A stretch of 64,000 nucleotides of DNA from Archilochus colubris (Eukaryota; Chordata; Aves; Apodiformes; Trochilidae), in the NCBI GenBank assembly GCA_023079485.1, contig CM041115.1, positions 26,599,505 through 26,663,504 of the forward strand, written 5' to 3'. The notes below the pieces were generated by a model. It was given only the letters and a program-made list of their open reading frames with translations. It searched no databases and was not told the origin of the DNA. Made by a program: the position numbers and the translations under genes. Positions within the stretch are counted from its first letter, which is position 1. Every line of letters starts with the position of its first letter. Shown one piece after another: positions 11,638 through 24,500 of this stretch.

Positions 11638-14600
11638 TTTTAATTATCACAATGTGTTTACTATTGAATAATTCTTGCTTTAACTTTAATATAGAAGTAT
11701 TGGTTTGCATTTTATCAAATCCAGTATAATTCACCAAAGATTTATTTTGAAAGCCTGGAAAGATTGTATCTAAATTAACCAATGTTTTAATTCTGTACTG
11801 TAAAAAACTACATATACAATAGTATTTAAACTAGATGACCCTGGAATTTGGAGTGAATGAGTTAAGCAAAATATAGCAATTAGTAGCCTTTTTAATAACA
11901 TAAATCTGATAACATAGCTTGAATTACTTTTTATTATGCAGGTATATCGTCACATGCATTAATCCTTCACATAAAAATCTTAAAATGTCCTAAAAAAAGA
12001 ATGACCTGCTTAAGCTTGTTGCCAAGTTAAAAAGTTCTTCCAAAATAACTTGCCTTTTATATTGCCTGCATTTTAGGGCACATTCTTTCCACATGGTGAC
12101 AGTTGCAGTTCTTGAAGTGAAAGCATTGTAGAAATCTAGATTACGTTCTAAAATAATGTCCAGCATTGGCTGCTTCCTGCTCTAGGATATGTAGTTTTCT
12201 ACAGTCCACAACTGAACTTGAAATAATATATATAGTTACAAGAACTGGCAAAACAAAACTCATTACACTTGAGAAAATTCTATGATTTACTCATGCAAGT
12301 CGATGACATAAAATTTTCACCCATTCTCTATAGGTATTAACTTTTTCTTTTTTCTTTCTGTTAAGTGGATATCTACACAGTCACATATGCATTGTATGTG
12401 AACTATAAAATACATGAGGAAAAAATAATAAGAAAATAATGAGGGACAATGTCAATTTCAATAAAATAGGAGTCTCAGCCACCTTTCCCCCCAAATTAGG
12501 AATATATGGTATTGACCAGGACTCAGAAAAAATGAGAATAATTATGTTATCTTAACACAAGTACCACCTGCATTGTAAAAAAAAAAAATAAGCAATTCAT
12601 AGTATGCCTTGTGTCTTGTGTCTTTTTTTCAGAAAGAGCAACAACAATATAGCAAAGGCATTGAGGAACTTCAGAGAGAGAGACACTTTAGCAGGCTACC
12701 GTGGGGATTGTGAGGGAGCTGAAATGGATAATGTCACGTGGAATATTCTGCTTCTGAATGTTAGAGACAGTAAATAAACATTTGAGTCTGCCTGTTGTGA
12801 GGAGGAATGGAAAAAAGTGTTATGTAGCAACAGGTCTTAGTATTATTTCCTGCCAGTCCTGTTGAATGACTCTTCTATAAACACAGCAGTTATTAGTAAT
12901 TTCCACTGACAATCCTGCTTAGAAACTGCTATGTTCTGTGTTGGAAACCATTTAAAAGTTGAAGTCTTGATTGGGAACCTTTCACAGAGAAGTCTATGAA
13001 ATTATTGTTCTCTAACCAAATTTAATATAACAATGCCACTAACATAGTTTTTCTGGCCTGTTCTTGAACTTGAAGGAGATGATTCTTGCATTTTTACTAA
13101 AAAATCCACTATGGAAGCATTTCTCTAAATAATTCACTAGCCAGTAATTTCTGAATATGGCATTTGGAAAGCACACGGATTAGGTAAAATTATTATACAA
13201 AAGTAAGTAAATATGGATTAACCAAATCTTTGGTACACTCAACACTGATTCAAAAAGAAATGTTCCTCCCAGATAAATCCTTTATCAATTCCTGTCATAA
13301 GATTCCCAAATGAGTAATAAGGCTCTACAATACTTCAGAAAATCTGATATGAAGAGTGTATTTCTAAAAGACACAGGCATAGCAAAGACCTGTGAAGTTC
13401 AACTACAGAAAAACAAATAATCAGTACTGAAAGTCAGAACAACTGTCAGGACTCATAACTATGGCTTGTTGCTTCTTTCCTTACCACTACTGTACTTCCT
13501 TCATCTCTGACAGCAAAAAGAAGACAGACCCAAAGTTGGGAAAGTAATGTAGTACTGAGAGACAGGGGACAGGGAGGGGACAAAATAAGGAGTACAGAAT
13601 GTCATTGACCTTTCTATCCTTCCTATTGCATCTTCTCCCATGTCCATCTTCATCCTTTCTTGCCCTCCTCAGAGATCTAAGGCAAAAATACCCCTTGCTG
13701 TTTTACTGGGCTGAGAGATCTTCATGAAGCTACTTAAAGAAGAAGGTGCATGAGAAGTGAATGATCGACATGTTAGAGCCTGAGATGTCTGGTTAGACTT
13801 GTGCAAACACTGCTATTACATATGTGAAACTCTTCTGCAGCTCCAAATAGACAATTTTTTGTTTGCTTATTGTATGGGCTAACTAGGCACAGACTTTCCT
13901 GCCTTGGTATTCTGTAACAATTGCAACTCCTAAGCTCATTTCCCTAAGATGTTATTTTTCTGCTATCATGGCTTACAGCAGATGGAAATACAGGAAGACA
14001 TATCAACCATAAATTACTCCATTTGGGCATGTTGGCTGGTGATCTTTGCACATCTGTCAACAACGAGGCAACTGAGTGGTCAGTGTGCTAGCTAAGCAAA
14101 TAAAAAAATATCTCAGCATGTGTTAGTACTTCACTGAGCATTATGCTCACACTGTAGCACTCTTGAGGTAAAATGATGAAGCTACGATTCACCAGCAGGC
14201 CACTCATTAAGAAGTTAACATACTAATATACCATAAAGATTACTAATGTTCTTTACAGTAAGTGCTTTAACATATAAGACACCACTGCACATGGCCATAT
14301 CCTTCAAAATCACTTTCTGCTGTGTTGTGGGCATCCTCAGCACCTGTTGAGTCACACTGCTGTTGCTGCTTGATGACACTGACTGCATGAAATTGAGCCA
14401 CAGTAATATGAAGTGGGAGTTTTCTTAGAAGTAATCCCCCAGAGTAAGCTGTCTTGTGATGGGGGAAAGGAGAATACTAGGAAAAAAGGAGAGTCAAAAC
14501 AGCATGCCAACATTTCTTCAAGCAAACCTTAAATTTATATGTGCCAGAAACTGCCAATACAAGAGACTTAATATATAACCAATTGGCTTTACAATTGATT

Positions 14601-15617
14601 TTACCAGGATATAGACAGAAGATGCTTGAGGAAACAGTTTTGGTCCACAAAATGACTTCAGAAGAGATGACCTGAACACTCGCAGAGAAATGCAAGTATA
14701 CATAACTGTTAAGCATAAGAAATTTTTTTCTCTCTTGTCCATTGTAAGATGGTTCTTTGGCTTGCCAGGGAGTTGTTTCCCCCTTTATTTCCACACAACA
14801 GAGAAGGAGCATTTGAGGAGAAAACTAAAAAATCAGCAAAAGCTTTTGCTACCAAATTTAAAGAAATCAGTATTGTAGCATATAATCCAGTTATACCAGA
14901 TGACAAAATATTTCTGAAAGAAGTGCTCTGTATAGAAGACACAATTTTTAAAAACATAGGGACAGATTCAGAAATGGGAGCAGCAAGTAGAATGAAGTAC
15001 AGCTAGCAAAATGCTATATCAGCTGCTATATAACTGATAAATTATATTAGCTGTTATATCAGCTAACATTAATTTCTTCAGACTCATCAAGTAAATTTTC
15101 TAATGCAATCAAAGTACAAAATAATGAAAGCACAAATAAGGGACAGATGTTCTCTGTCATGTCATTTAACTCTGCGATACAAACATGAAAGCTCAGGAAA
15201 CAGGCAAGCTGAAAACTATTTTAGGCATGACTGCAGGCAGAGAAGGTAAACATCCTTTAATCATTTGAAGAATGATTCCAGCAGCCCTTTCATTTGAAAA
15301 TTCAACAGGAAAATAAATAAACTGAATACTTCCAACTTGCAGGTATTCAAAACACCCTGATTAGAAAGAAAGTTTTAAAAAATTATATGTTATATAATTT
15401 TTAAAAAATTATATAGAAACTATACTACCACTAGAACCCTAATAACAGGCAACTGATTCAAGCCTCAGGTGCTGACAGACCCTGTGTATTACCCACATTC
15501 ATACACTGCTCTTACAGCTGAGATCTTGTCAGTATAGTCAACCAAATAATTCAACTAATCCTGATTTAGACATCAGCATTTGGTCAGACAAGGGACTATA
15601 TTACCTTAGTCACCTGA
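11638..15617. other. Unassigned intergenic sequence
   Basis: Four kilobases of A+T-rich sequence without a supported gene. An 85-codon frame at 14749-15006 shows no family resemblance or splice context. A near-perfect AT-rich inverted repeat lies near 15373-15407. A small TATATCAGCT-type repeat lies near 15014-15066. Confidence 0.5.
15373..15407. repeat. A+T inverted repeat
   Basis: TTTTAAAAAATTATAT is followed two bases later by a near-perfect reverse complement, giving a potential AT hairpin with ~15-bp arms. No function can be inferred. Confidence 0.6.
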
Positions 15618-16705
15618 CACAATGGAGATTGCACTCGGGTGGAGGCCTCATTCGATAGCCATCTGGACTCTGTTCTCTCAAGGAGAGACCCTCCTTTGGG
15701 TAACCACCCTGATAAAGGGGACCCTATTCTCACAAGAGCAGCCCCTCCTTCAGTGGCCATCCCCACCAGCTGAACACTGTCCTTGCAAGGGGAGCTCTGT
15801 CTGATGCCACCCTGACAGGCAGGACACTGTCCTTATTCCATAAGGGACAGGGGCAGGCAAGCTGTGCCCTGCGGAGGCAGAGTGACACCTTGTGTGTGCC
15901 CCAGGTAAAGACACTGGAGAGGGCACATGCCCAGAAATCAGGGTTATTGCTGTGTCATCCCATCTGGAGTGGCCCAAGTGAACACCTGGCTGTGCAAGAT
16001 ACAGCAAAATCCTCTCCCCAAAAGGTGGGGTCAGGCAGCATAGAAGAAACACACCCAAAATGCTGGATTTGTGCCTGCCATCCAAGCACCACAACTTCCT
16101 ACGAAGATCATCATTGGATCCTATCTTTCCTATCTCTTCTTTGTATCTCTCTCTGTGTCTCTGATTCTAAACTAATCTCAGCAGATGAGGGTAACATAGT
16201 TTCTAACTTTGTTAAATTTTACTCCCCATTGCTTAAGTCTTGTTAGTTGTTACCTGTTCTTTGGACAACTTCCTTAAGTTTTGCTAAATTGTAATCCATT
16301 GCTTTGAAAGTACCATCATTCATAACTCTGCTAGTTGTAATCTCACAGCTTTATAATCTTACTCAGTTTTAAGTAAAACTGTGTTTTTATGCAAACCTCC
16401 TGGGTAATCATCTTACTACTGAGCAACATGCAGAGAATTCCCAAACTTAATCTTGCTGAATGAGTTGTTAAAAGAGATTAACTAAAGAAGGAGGAGGATT
16501 GGGCCCAGATGCTCCTCTCTGAAGGAGTTTAGAAAGCGAGAGGGTCCAGTCTGAATCTTCCTGGGTTGACCCCAGCTCTGGGGAACTCCACCAATACCCA
16601 CTCTGTGGGATGTGATACTTGGTTTGGTCCCCATCCCTGGGGAGCTGTGCTCACTTTGTGAGATGTGACAGTGCTGCACCCACCCTGTGGGGCATGAGAG
16701 CATTA
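15618..16705 (-). mobile_element. F1 LTR-like repeat, copy C (inverted)
   Basis: This is the reverse complement of copy A over nearly its whole length. The conserved 380-bp block is at about 15620-15960, the T/A-rich middle at 16130-16470, and the GGGTGGGTGCAGCACTGTCA start at the right end near 16690. It includes the ~240-bp middle segment that copy B lacks. Next to the element end the sequence TGACACAATGGAG meets unrelated flank (CCTTAGTCACC), so this end is shorter than in A and B. Confidence 0.65.
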
Positions 16706-17384
16706 CTCTCTTTTTTTATATAAGCTGCTGCTATAACCAATGTTCATATACAGACACCTGTCTACTTTACAGATACCTATGAACAAAATCTGATTTAGAA
16801 AAATTAGTCAAATGTTTCTAGTGAGTTTTAAGGGTTCCATTTTTCACCATTCCACTTAGCATACCAAACAAAGCATCTTAATCTATAGTTGAGTAAACAC
16901 CAAATCAAGAGTCTTTGAGTCTAAAGTCTAAGATTAGGCATACAGCTTGACTAAATCACCAAGTTTGAGGAGGGCATAAACAATCCAGTATCACACAGGA
17001 ATTCTGGCACAGGCAGGGTTCAAATCCAGCATCAGTATTGCTTTACCTGAATTCTATGACTCTTCCCTAGTCTACTGAATTTTTTCCCCTCACCTTATCT
17101 ATTTTTATAAAAAGTGAAAAAATTACTGGAAAACATCTCATACACTGTAGAAATTTAGAAGAAATAAATTAAAGTTAATTCTACAAAGAAACATATAATG
17201 GGTACAGAGGATTGACATATAATTTGTATACACAGCTAAGGGCAAGAAGGGCAATTCAGAGATCAAAAAATCAGAGTTTTCCTCTGAAAGTATTTCATAG
17301 TATCAGACTCATGTTAGGATTTTGCTCATCATTTCTTCTCTGCACAGGGCGGTTTACAGATTTAAAGGGCGGCTGGTATTCAGA
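16706..17384. other. Upstream flank of the SLC27A6 promoter
   Basis: A+T-rich sequence without a recognised repeat. Two GC boxes (GGGCGG) appear at its right end, at 17347-17352 and 17367-17372, as the sequence changes toward the CpG island. Confidence 0.5.
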
Positions 17385-17386
17385 TC

Positions 17387-17475
17387 AGGAAAAAAAAGGG
17401 GGGGGGGGGAAGTAAAAAAAAAGAAGAAGAATAAAAGAAAAAAAAGGAGGCGGGGGGGGAAAGGGGGTGGGGAGG
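17387..17475 (+). promoter_or_regulatory. Poly-purine / poly-G tract at promoter edge
   Basis: Almost 90 bases are nearly all purine on the + strand. They include a 12-G run at 17398-17409, an A/G-rich spacer, and the G runs 17452-17459 (8), 17463-17467 (5) and 17469-17472 (4). The second cluster fits the G-quadruplex pattern of closely spaced runs of three or more G. The tract sits about 600 bases upstream of the start codon, at the left edge of the CpG island. A role in transcription is inference. Confidence 0.6.
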
Positions 17476-18063
17476 TCTGCGGCTGCGAGTGCCATCCCGG
17501 GAAAAGTTTTCCTTTCCTCGCAAGACGCCTTACCCAGGAGCCGACCTGCCGGGCTCCAGCCGCAGGGTTGGGGTGACCCAGCAGACTGCAGTTTACACAA
17601 CCGGCTCAGGGAGCCGCCCCCGCCTCCCCAGCGAGTCAGTGCTGCTCCTCAGCCCCGGAGGGGAGGGAGGTGCTCTCGGGCGGATCTCCCGCCGTGCCCG
17701 CACCCCGGCCCAGGTGTGCCAGCTACCAAGTGAAGGCCTCGCCGCGGCTTCGGGCGGCTGTCCCGCGGCACAGAGGTGGAAGGCGCGGCCGGGGTGTGCC
17801 CCTGACAGACGCCGCCGATGCCGCCGGCTCCCCCGGCTCCCCCTGCCCCTGCTGCTGCCTGACCGGGAGGTGCTGCGGGGCCTCCCAGAGTGTCGGCGAA
17901 CTTCCCTGGAGAAGAGGGCGGGAAAAAGCCTCTGCCCTTAGCCACACTCCGCCTCGTACTCCGCACGCTGTCTGGCGGCTCCACGCGTCCCGACTCCGCG
18001 TGTCAAGTCAAGGCGCCCGACTGTAGGGAAACGAGTGGCTGGTACGACCTTGACCCATTCCCA
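17460..18063 (+). promoter_or_regulatory. SLC27A6: CpG island promoter and 5' UTR of SLC27A6
   Basis: Composition switches from A+T-rich to G+C-rich with many CpG steps from about 17476, and this continues into exon 1. GGGCGG boxes lie at 17678-17683 and 17916-17921. The latter extends to GGGCGGGAAA, which also fits an E2F-type site. I see no convincing TATA or CCAAT box, so a TATA-less dispersed promoter is likely. The transcription start cannot be fixed from sequence. The coding frame has an in-frame TGA at 17860-17862 and no ATG between it and 18064. Confidence 0.7.
17818..17862 (+). promoter_or_regulatory. Possible 14-codon upstream ORF
   Basis: ATG at 17818 opens a proline/alanine-rich 14-codon frame (MPPAPPAPPAPAAA) that ends at TGA 17860-17862. 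It is in the same frame as the main start 201 bases further on. If the mRNA begins upstream of 17818 it would be read before the main frame. Its start context is not strong. Transcription of this segment is not demonstrated. Confidence 0.3.
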
Positions 18064-18544
18064 ATGCTGCCCTCCTGGGTACCGGCTGCTGCGGCAGGGA
18101 TTGTCTCCCTGCACCTCGTCCAGAAACTCCTCTTCCCCTACTTCTGGGCTGACCTGAGATACCTGATGAAAGTATTGATGTATGGGCTGAGAGTGGACAT
18201 GTACCGGCTGCAAGGGAGGATTGTCACCGTCCTGGATAAGTTCGTGAAGCTGGCTGAGAAGCAGCCTCACAAGCCGTTCCTCATCTATGAAGGGAAGGTG
18301 CATACCTACCAGGACGTTGACAGGAGGAGTAACAGGATTGCGCAGGTCTTCCTGCACCACGGGGCTCTGAAGAAAGGTGACACGGTGGCCTTGCTGATGG
18401 GCAACGAGCCAGACTTCATCCACGTGTGGTTTGGATTCGCCAAGCTAGGCTGTGTGGTGGCTTTCCTGAACTTCAATGTCCGCGCCAGATCTCTCCTGCA
18501 CTGTATCAGTAGCTGTGAGCCCAAGATACTTGTTGTGGGAGAAG
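18064..18544 (+). CDS. SLC27A6: SLC27A6 coding exon 1 (residues 1-160)
   Basis: It encodes the start, a hydrophobic membrane segment ([18 protein letters not shown]) and the N-terminal AMP-binding region with [20 protein letters not shown] and [14 protein letters not shown]. The donor is GAAG|GTAGGG and the exon ends in phase 1. It lies at the right side of the CpG island and is G+C-rich. The frame is open back to 17863, but no ATG precedes 18064 in it. Confidence 0.96.
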
Positions 18545-21500
18545 GTAGGGTATATGCCTGATTCGTACAACTAAAGCTTTTAATGTCACATCTATGCAGT
18601 GTATATTTTTCTAGCTCCTTTATTATTTCCAGACGTTCACAGGTTAAAAAAATCACCTGGGGCTAGGAGGAGCTTCGGGAGGTGATAAAGCTTAAGCCTC
18701 TCAGGCAAGATCAAGTATATCTGTGCTCTGGGGACATCCATTTAACTTTCCTTTAAAAAATCTACATTGCAGGAAAGTTTGCAACACAGAAGAGCAGCCT
18801 GTTCCAAGCATTTAAAAGTGCTTGGAACACTTAAAGTGTTTAATTCCTTAAAGTGTCTCAGAAAATACTAAAATGATCTGCTAAGGATAATTTCCCATTT
18901 CATTCCTTTTTAAATAGACATTTTAAACTTATTTACATCATGCACTTCTGTACTATCTCCTCATCTTTCTAGTGTTCAAAACTACCACAAACTTGTTTAA
19001 GCTCAGACTCTACAACCTGTGTTATGCAACTGTTCACAGGGGTACTGTAGTCTTCCAGGGACTAAAAGTGAGATTTTTATTTTTTTTTAGAGGTGTAGCA
19101 AACAGGAGGTTGATTTGTAATAATCAGTTTGTGTTGGCACTGGCTGTGTTTGAATAGGAGATAAGGAGTGTGTATTGTGTGAGTTTCAAGAGTATTAAAT
19201 TTTTATTAAGTTCTTTAAAATAATGTAACATTTTCATGTAGGCATAATATGCATTCTATACTTAAAGTGGGCTTCAGTTATAGAACTGTATAAACTGAGG
19301 AAAGAACATAAACTTGCCCCAGCTTTCAAGATCAATTGCAAGGGAACTTGCAATGGCAAAAGACCACACAGAACCTTGACATTTGGTTGGAGAAAGTTAT
19401 TTCAGAATATTAAATATTAATGTTTTCCTGCCTCTGAATTCTTTACACATTACCTTATTTCTATTTCTCAACTTTTTGCCTTATTCCTCCTATACATGTT
19501 GTGGGGGTTTGCATCCATTACATCTAAATAGTAGAATTTCCTCCCATCTGTTCAGTGCTGCTGCAAATTTCTGCTTTTTATAATGTTTTTAAACTTATCC
19601 CTTGCATGTTTTTTATAATAAATTCTGACATTCTGGTTTTACATGGTATGCTGGTTTAAGGATGCTTGGTCATTAAAGCAAGCAAATGAAACAAAAGCCA
19701 ATCTAAATATAATCCTAAAACATGAGACAAATGCTTCCAAACTCACAGTTTTTACTTTTGCTTTTAAAATTTTCATTTAACACTTTCTCATAAATATGTG
19801 CTCATGTGTATGGATTCAGGAATGGAATTAATATTCAGGACTCTTCATTGACTGTGGTGAAAAAGAATTTTGGATCCAAGCTTGTATCTCAACAGTAGTC
19901 TCTAATAAAATGAGGGGTTAACTAATGAATTAAAAAAGCATTTGCAAAGCAGGAATACTTTTGTCCACTCAATTTGTTACCTGTAGACGACAGTAAGAGA
20001 AACTGCATTGATTAACTTGTTTTCGAAGTCTGTCTGCTCACAAAGGAACGGCTATGTGCAGACAAGTAATACTTCTTACTTCATTAATGTGTTTATGCTC
20101 TCTAGTAAATCTGTCTGTCCTTCGAGCCTGCAAGGCTCCACAGTATTCTTCTTTGGAACTTTTGAGGATTTTTCTTCTGTATCTGTGAAAGAAGCTAAAG
20201 ATCTGTTATTCCGTGTTTATTGGCCATATTATATGGAAAAGGAGTCTCTCCCAAGGAGTCCAGGTTTCACAGCTCAGTGTTCATATACCCCTCAGTGACT
20301 GTGAGGACTAACTCATATAACTCTTGAAATAAAAACATGTATATAATTACTTTACATAATAATTTTCCTCTAATGTTCATTAAAATTGCAGGGCTGTATT
20401 TAACACTGAAATTACACAGCCAGTGAGATAATTTTAAAGTTTGTTAACATCTCTTTGTCCAACTTCCCTGTGTTTCAAGAGACCCTTCCTTTTCAGTAAG
20501 CATGACTTGAACTTTCTTCAGTGTTTTGCTCTTGAGGCACTGTTATTCACAGGATTGTGCATTGCTTGAACATAGTAATTTTTTTTGCAAAATAGTTAAA
20601 CTAAAAATGATCAACCTGTTGTCTAATATCTATCCTTGTCATAGTCAGGCATAATGTCTAAGATTGTTTTCTTAAGCAGGTATTAGTATGTAATGGTACT
20701 ATTTCAGGATAGTGGAAATTCTAATTTTCAAAAACATTTGGTACATCTTGTAATTTTTCCAAAAATCTTTTATTATTTGCAGATGTGGTACATCTATTCA
20801 AATAGGCTAAATACTCTTTATCATTGCATTGTCTTCCACACCTTGTTCAGTCTTTCATGCTGCCTCTTGCAAGATCACTTTCATTTGTGGAATTTATACT
20901 CCTCAGTTTTGTCTTGTGCTTGCATATTTTTCCAAAGTTGTGGTTTGGTAACCTAGGCCAATTAGTATAATCTTTTCTCTCCTTCAGCTCTTACAATCAG
21001 ATTTTCTTCTGGTCCAGTAATACTACTTATGTTTTGAGGGTTTGATTTTAATTTACATATTATACAACCACTCTAGAATTGAATGTTTTATTCCTAAGCC
21101 TCAAATAAGTTATAAAACTTTCAAAATTTCTACCTCTTGTTGGTTCCTTATATGAAATGGCTATCTCCAAAAGGTTGAATGTTTTCTATGACAGCAATAT
21201 TCTTTTAATTCACTTTGCACAATCTAGTAAATTGTTTTTCTCCTTCTCATCCATCTGCAGGCTTTAAGGCAAATACTGTTTCTCTGATTTGCTAGTATTT
21301 AGACTTTGTGTTCCTTTCCAGTAGTTCCTCTTGCCTTGATGCAGGGAGTGTTTTTCTTTAACTCCTTATTGTGCTGTGTTCACAGATCTAGGTCTTGCTT
21401 TAATTAGTTACATAGCATTTGCACACTTCCATTCCCAGAAATGCTATCACCACTCCCATCCTGGGGAATGCTTGTTGGAAGAGATTCAAAACATCGAGTC

Positions 21501-24500
21501 TAAAAATGCATCTTAAAATAAAACAGCAGCTAATTATGAACTTGTAGAGGGGAAAAAATGATGAACTTCTAGAGGGAAAAAAAAAAAAAAAGAAGCCATA
21601 TACTGTTCTCTCACTCAGATTGCCAGCACTAGCTTACTCTAACAGCACTATGGCCTGCTTATGCCATAAGTGGGTGGCAGATTATGCCACCCATATTCAT
21701 TTAAAAACTACTGGTTAAACAGAGGAGTAAGTAATTGATTAAAATTAAAGTACTTCTAAAGTCTGTATTTCTATTCATTGGAGTCTTGCTTGAGCAAGAG
21801 ATTACATTTTTCCTTTCAGGGACTTAAGAAACTTAGGAATGGAATTTGCCAATGCAGTTACAGTGTTTTTCTTCTCAGAAGAGTTCATCTCTTAGTAGGT
21901 CATCCCAGACCTGTTGTCATGACTTCTTATGTAAGGATTCAACTGTGAAAGGACTGCATTACTACACTCCATGAGATTGATTTATTTCAGTACTGATAGC
22001 AAAGGACATTCAGGGAGTGTTAATGCCACATGGCCATGCGTGGGCAGCTCGCTCTACGTGGACCTGCTTCAGCAGGGGTGTTGAACCATAATGATCTCCT
22101 GAGGTCCCTTTCAGCTGCAGTCATTCTGTGAGTGTGCAGTTCTGTGCAGAATTGCATCTCCCAGCTGTGCAGTCATAGCTTTTTCCTGATCAGGTTTCTT
22201 TACTCTTGAGGCACGAGCAGTGCTTTCTGCTGGTTCTGAGTGTATTCTAAATTTCTTGCCTTCTGAGCTTAGAACGAGAGTTCATGCTAGAGGAGAAAAT
22301 TAAACAAAGTTTTTTGTTGTTGTTGGTTTGGTTTGGTTTTGGTTTGTTGTTTTTGGGATTTTTTTTGTATTTGTGAATTAACATCGTATGATCTTATCAA
22401 AACTAATTAATTATTTGGAACAAAAACCTATTTAGACCTTAACACTTAGGACAAGGAAACCATAGAAAGCCTGAGGAAGTCAGTCCTAGGTGCTCTATTA
22501 GATACCACATCTGTTTGTTCACTAGCTTTTTCTTAGCCTTTGTCAGATAACCTTTGATTGAAAACCACAGCCAGCTATGATTCCCAAGCTGGTTTCTGTT
22601 TTACTGCCTTAATTGCCTTCAGTGACATTTCAAGATACAAACGCTGATCCTGAACAGGAAATGGAGAAGCATATTAACCTTGATCAATTGTGGATGTTTT
22701 CTTCCTGGTAGAAGCCAAATAGTTAGTAAATGGCAACGTTAATATACAAACTATGTAAATGATCCACACATTACAGCTGCCTACATCGCCAAACTTTAGA
22801 TAAGAAGACATTTCTTCCAAAACAATTAAACAAAAATTTGAATATGCTTTCATAGTGTAGAAAGCAAACCAAGTCTTGAGAGAAACTGAAGCTTAAGTGG
22901 CTAATGTGCTTTATTATAACTCCTTTCCTTTATGATAATGTACACATACCAGGTACCTCTAAAAATAATGAAATTATAGTTTCTCCATGAGGGATGTTTT
23001 TTCCAGACACCTGGACAAGATGATCTCTAAGGATGAATGAGCCCTGTACAACATGTGGCACCAAAGTTCTTTTTTCATTAGTCAACATTAGTTGACTATC
23101 ATCAGAACAATTCTTTGGAAATTAGTTAGTACAATTGAGAGTTATCTTCAAACACCCCATGCTTCTGTGTGTTCCAGAAGTAATACTCAGTTTCTGGCAC
23201 TTTGAATACAGCTGTTTTAGATCACTCTTTCATATTCAGAAGATCACTTATTATTTCTGCAGTTCTCTGCTATCTTCACTAGAAGTTTCTTTCAGTGTAA
23301 TGTACAATTACAAGCTCTTTCCGTAATGTTACAGCTACTGGATTCCTGAGCACTGAAGAGAAATTCCATTGTATAATCAATTCATAGTTCAGTAGAAATT
23401 AAAAAACAAAAACAAACAAGAAGTAAACCTCTGTGCAAAAACAAATGCCCTCTTGTCATTCTTGACTGTTAAATAAATGTATGTATAGAGAAATTAATAG
23501 TTACAATATTTCTTTGAAGGATGGAAATAAAAGATGCAAAAAGAAAAAGAAGTGGTAGGTTCTTTTTGACAGATTTACACTTCATATTACACAAAGACCT
23601 TGGTGCATATCTTACCTAGAACTTCTGAATTCTAAAAAATTAGAAATATTCATTAATTTCTTCATGTCATGAACAGTCCTAAATAAAATGTCTTCTATAG
23701 AGAACTTAAGAGTTGATAGGTAATACAGCTTAATCTTCATCATGTTAAAAAATGTAACAAGCAAAACAATTTAAGAAAAAACTTGCACACTCAGCAAGCT
23801 TGTGATGACACCAAGCTGTGTGGTGTCACTGACATGCTGGAGGGAAGCGAAAACATCCAGAGGGACCTTGGCAGGTTTAAGAGGTAGTTCCATGCAAACC
23901 TCATGAAGTTCAGTAAGGCCAAGTGCAAGGTTCTGCACCTATGCTGGGATGATCCCAAGCATAATTACAGGCTGGTCAGGGAATGGATCCAGTGTTTGGC
24001 CAATCCCAAACACAAACATGGGTTGTGTGAAGAATGGATTTGGAACATCCTTGAGGAGAAGGACTTGGGGGTCAATGAGAACCTCAACAGCCAACAACAT
24101 GCACTTGTAGCCCAATAAACCAATCATATCTTGGGCTGCATTAAAAAACCCATAGCCAGCAGGTCAGGAGGTGATTCTGCCCCTCTACTCTGATCTTGTA
24201 AGATTTTACCCAAAAACACTGTGTCCATTTCTGGAGTCAACAATGTAAGAAGGACATGTAGCTGCTGAAGTGAGCCCAGAGGATTGCCACAAAGATGATC
24301 AGAGGGCTGGAGCACTTCTATGTAGACAGGCAGAGAGCTGTCATTCTTCAGCCTGGAGAAGAAAAGGCTCCAAGGAGACCTTACCATGGCCTTTCAGTAT
24401 CTGAAAGGGAAATACAGGAAAGCTGGGGAGGGACTTTTACAAGGGCATGTAGTGGTAAGACATAGAGTAATGATTTTAACCTGGAAGATGGTTGATTTAA

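Noticed and set aside
10943..11782. Very long open frames on both strands across the GGAA array
   Set aside because: They translate to monotonous Lys/Glu/Gly/Arg or Leu/Pro/Ser/Phe repeats. A stop-free tetranucleotide repeat gives such frames automatically.
14749..15006. 85-codon + strand frame
   Set aside because: No family resemblance, no clear splice or promoter context, and chance frames of this size are expected in this much sequence.
17890..18063. In-frame extension of SLC27A6 exon 1 upstream of 18064
   Set aside because: The extension has no ATG; the codon at 17890 is GTG, and a TGA lies at 17860-17862.
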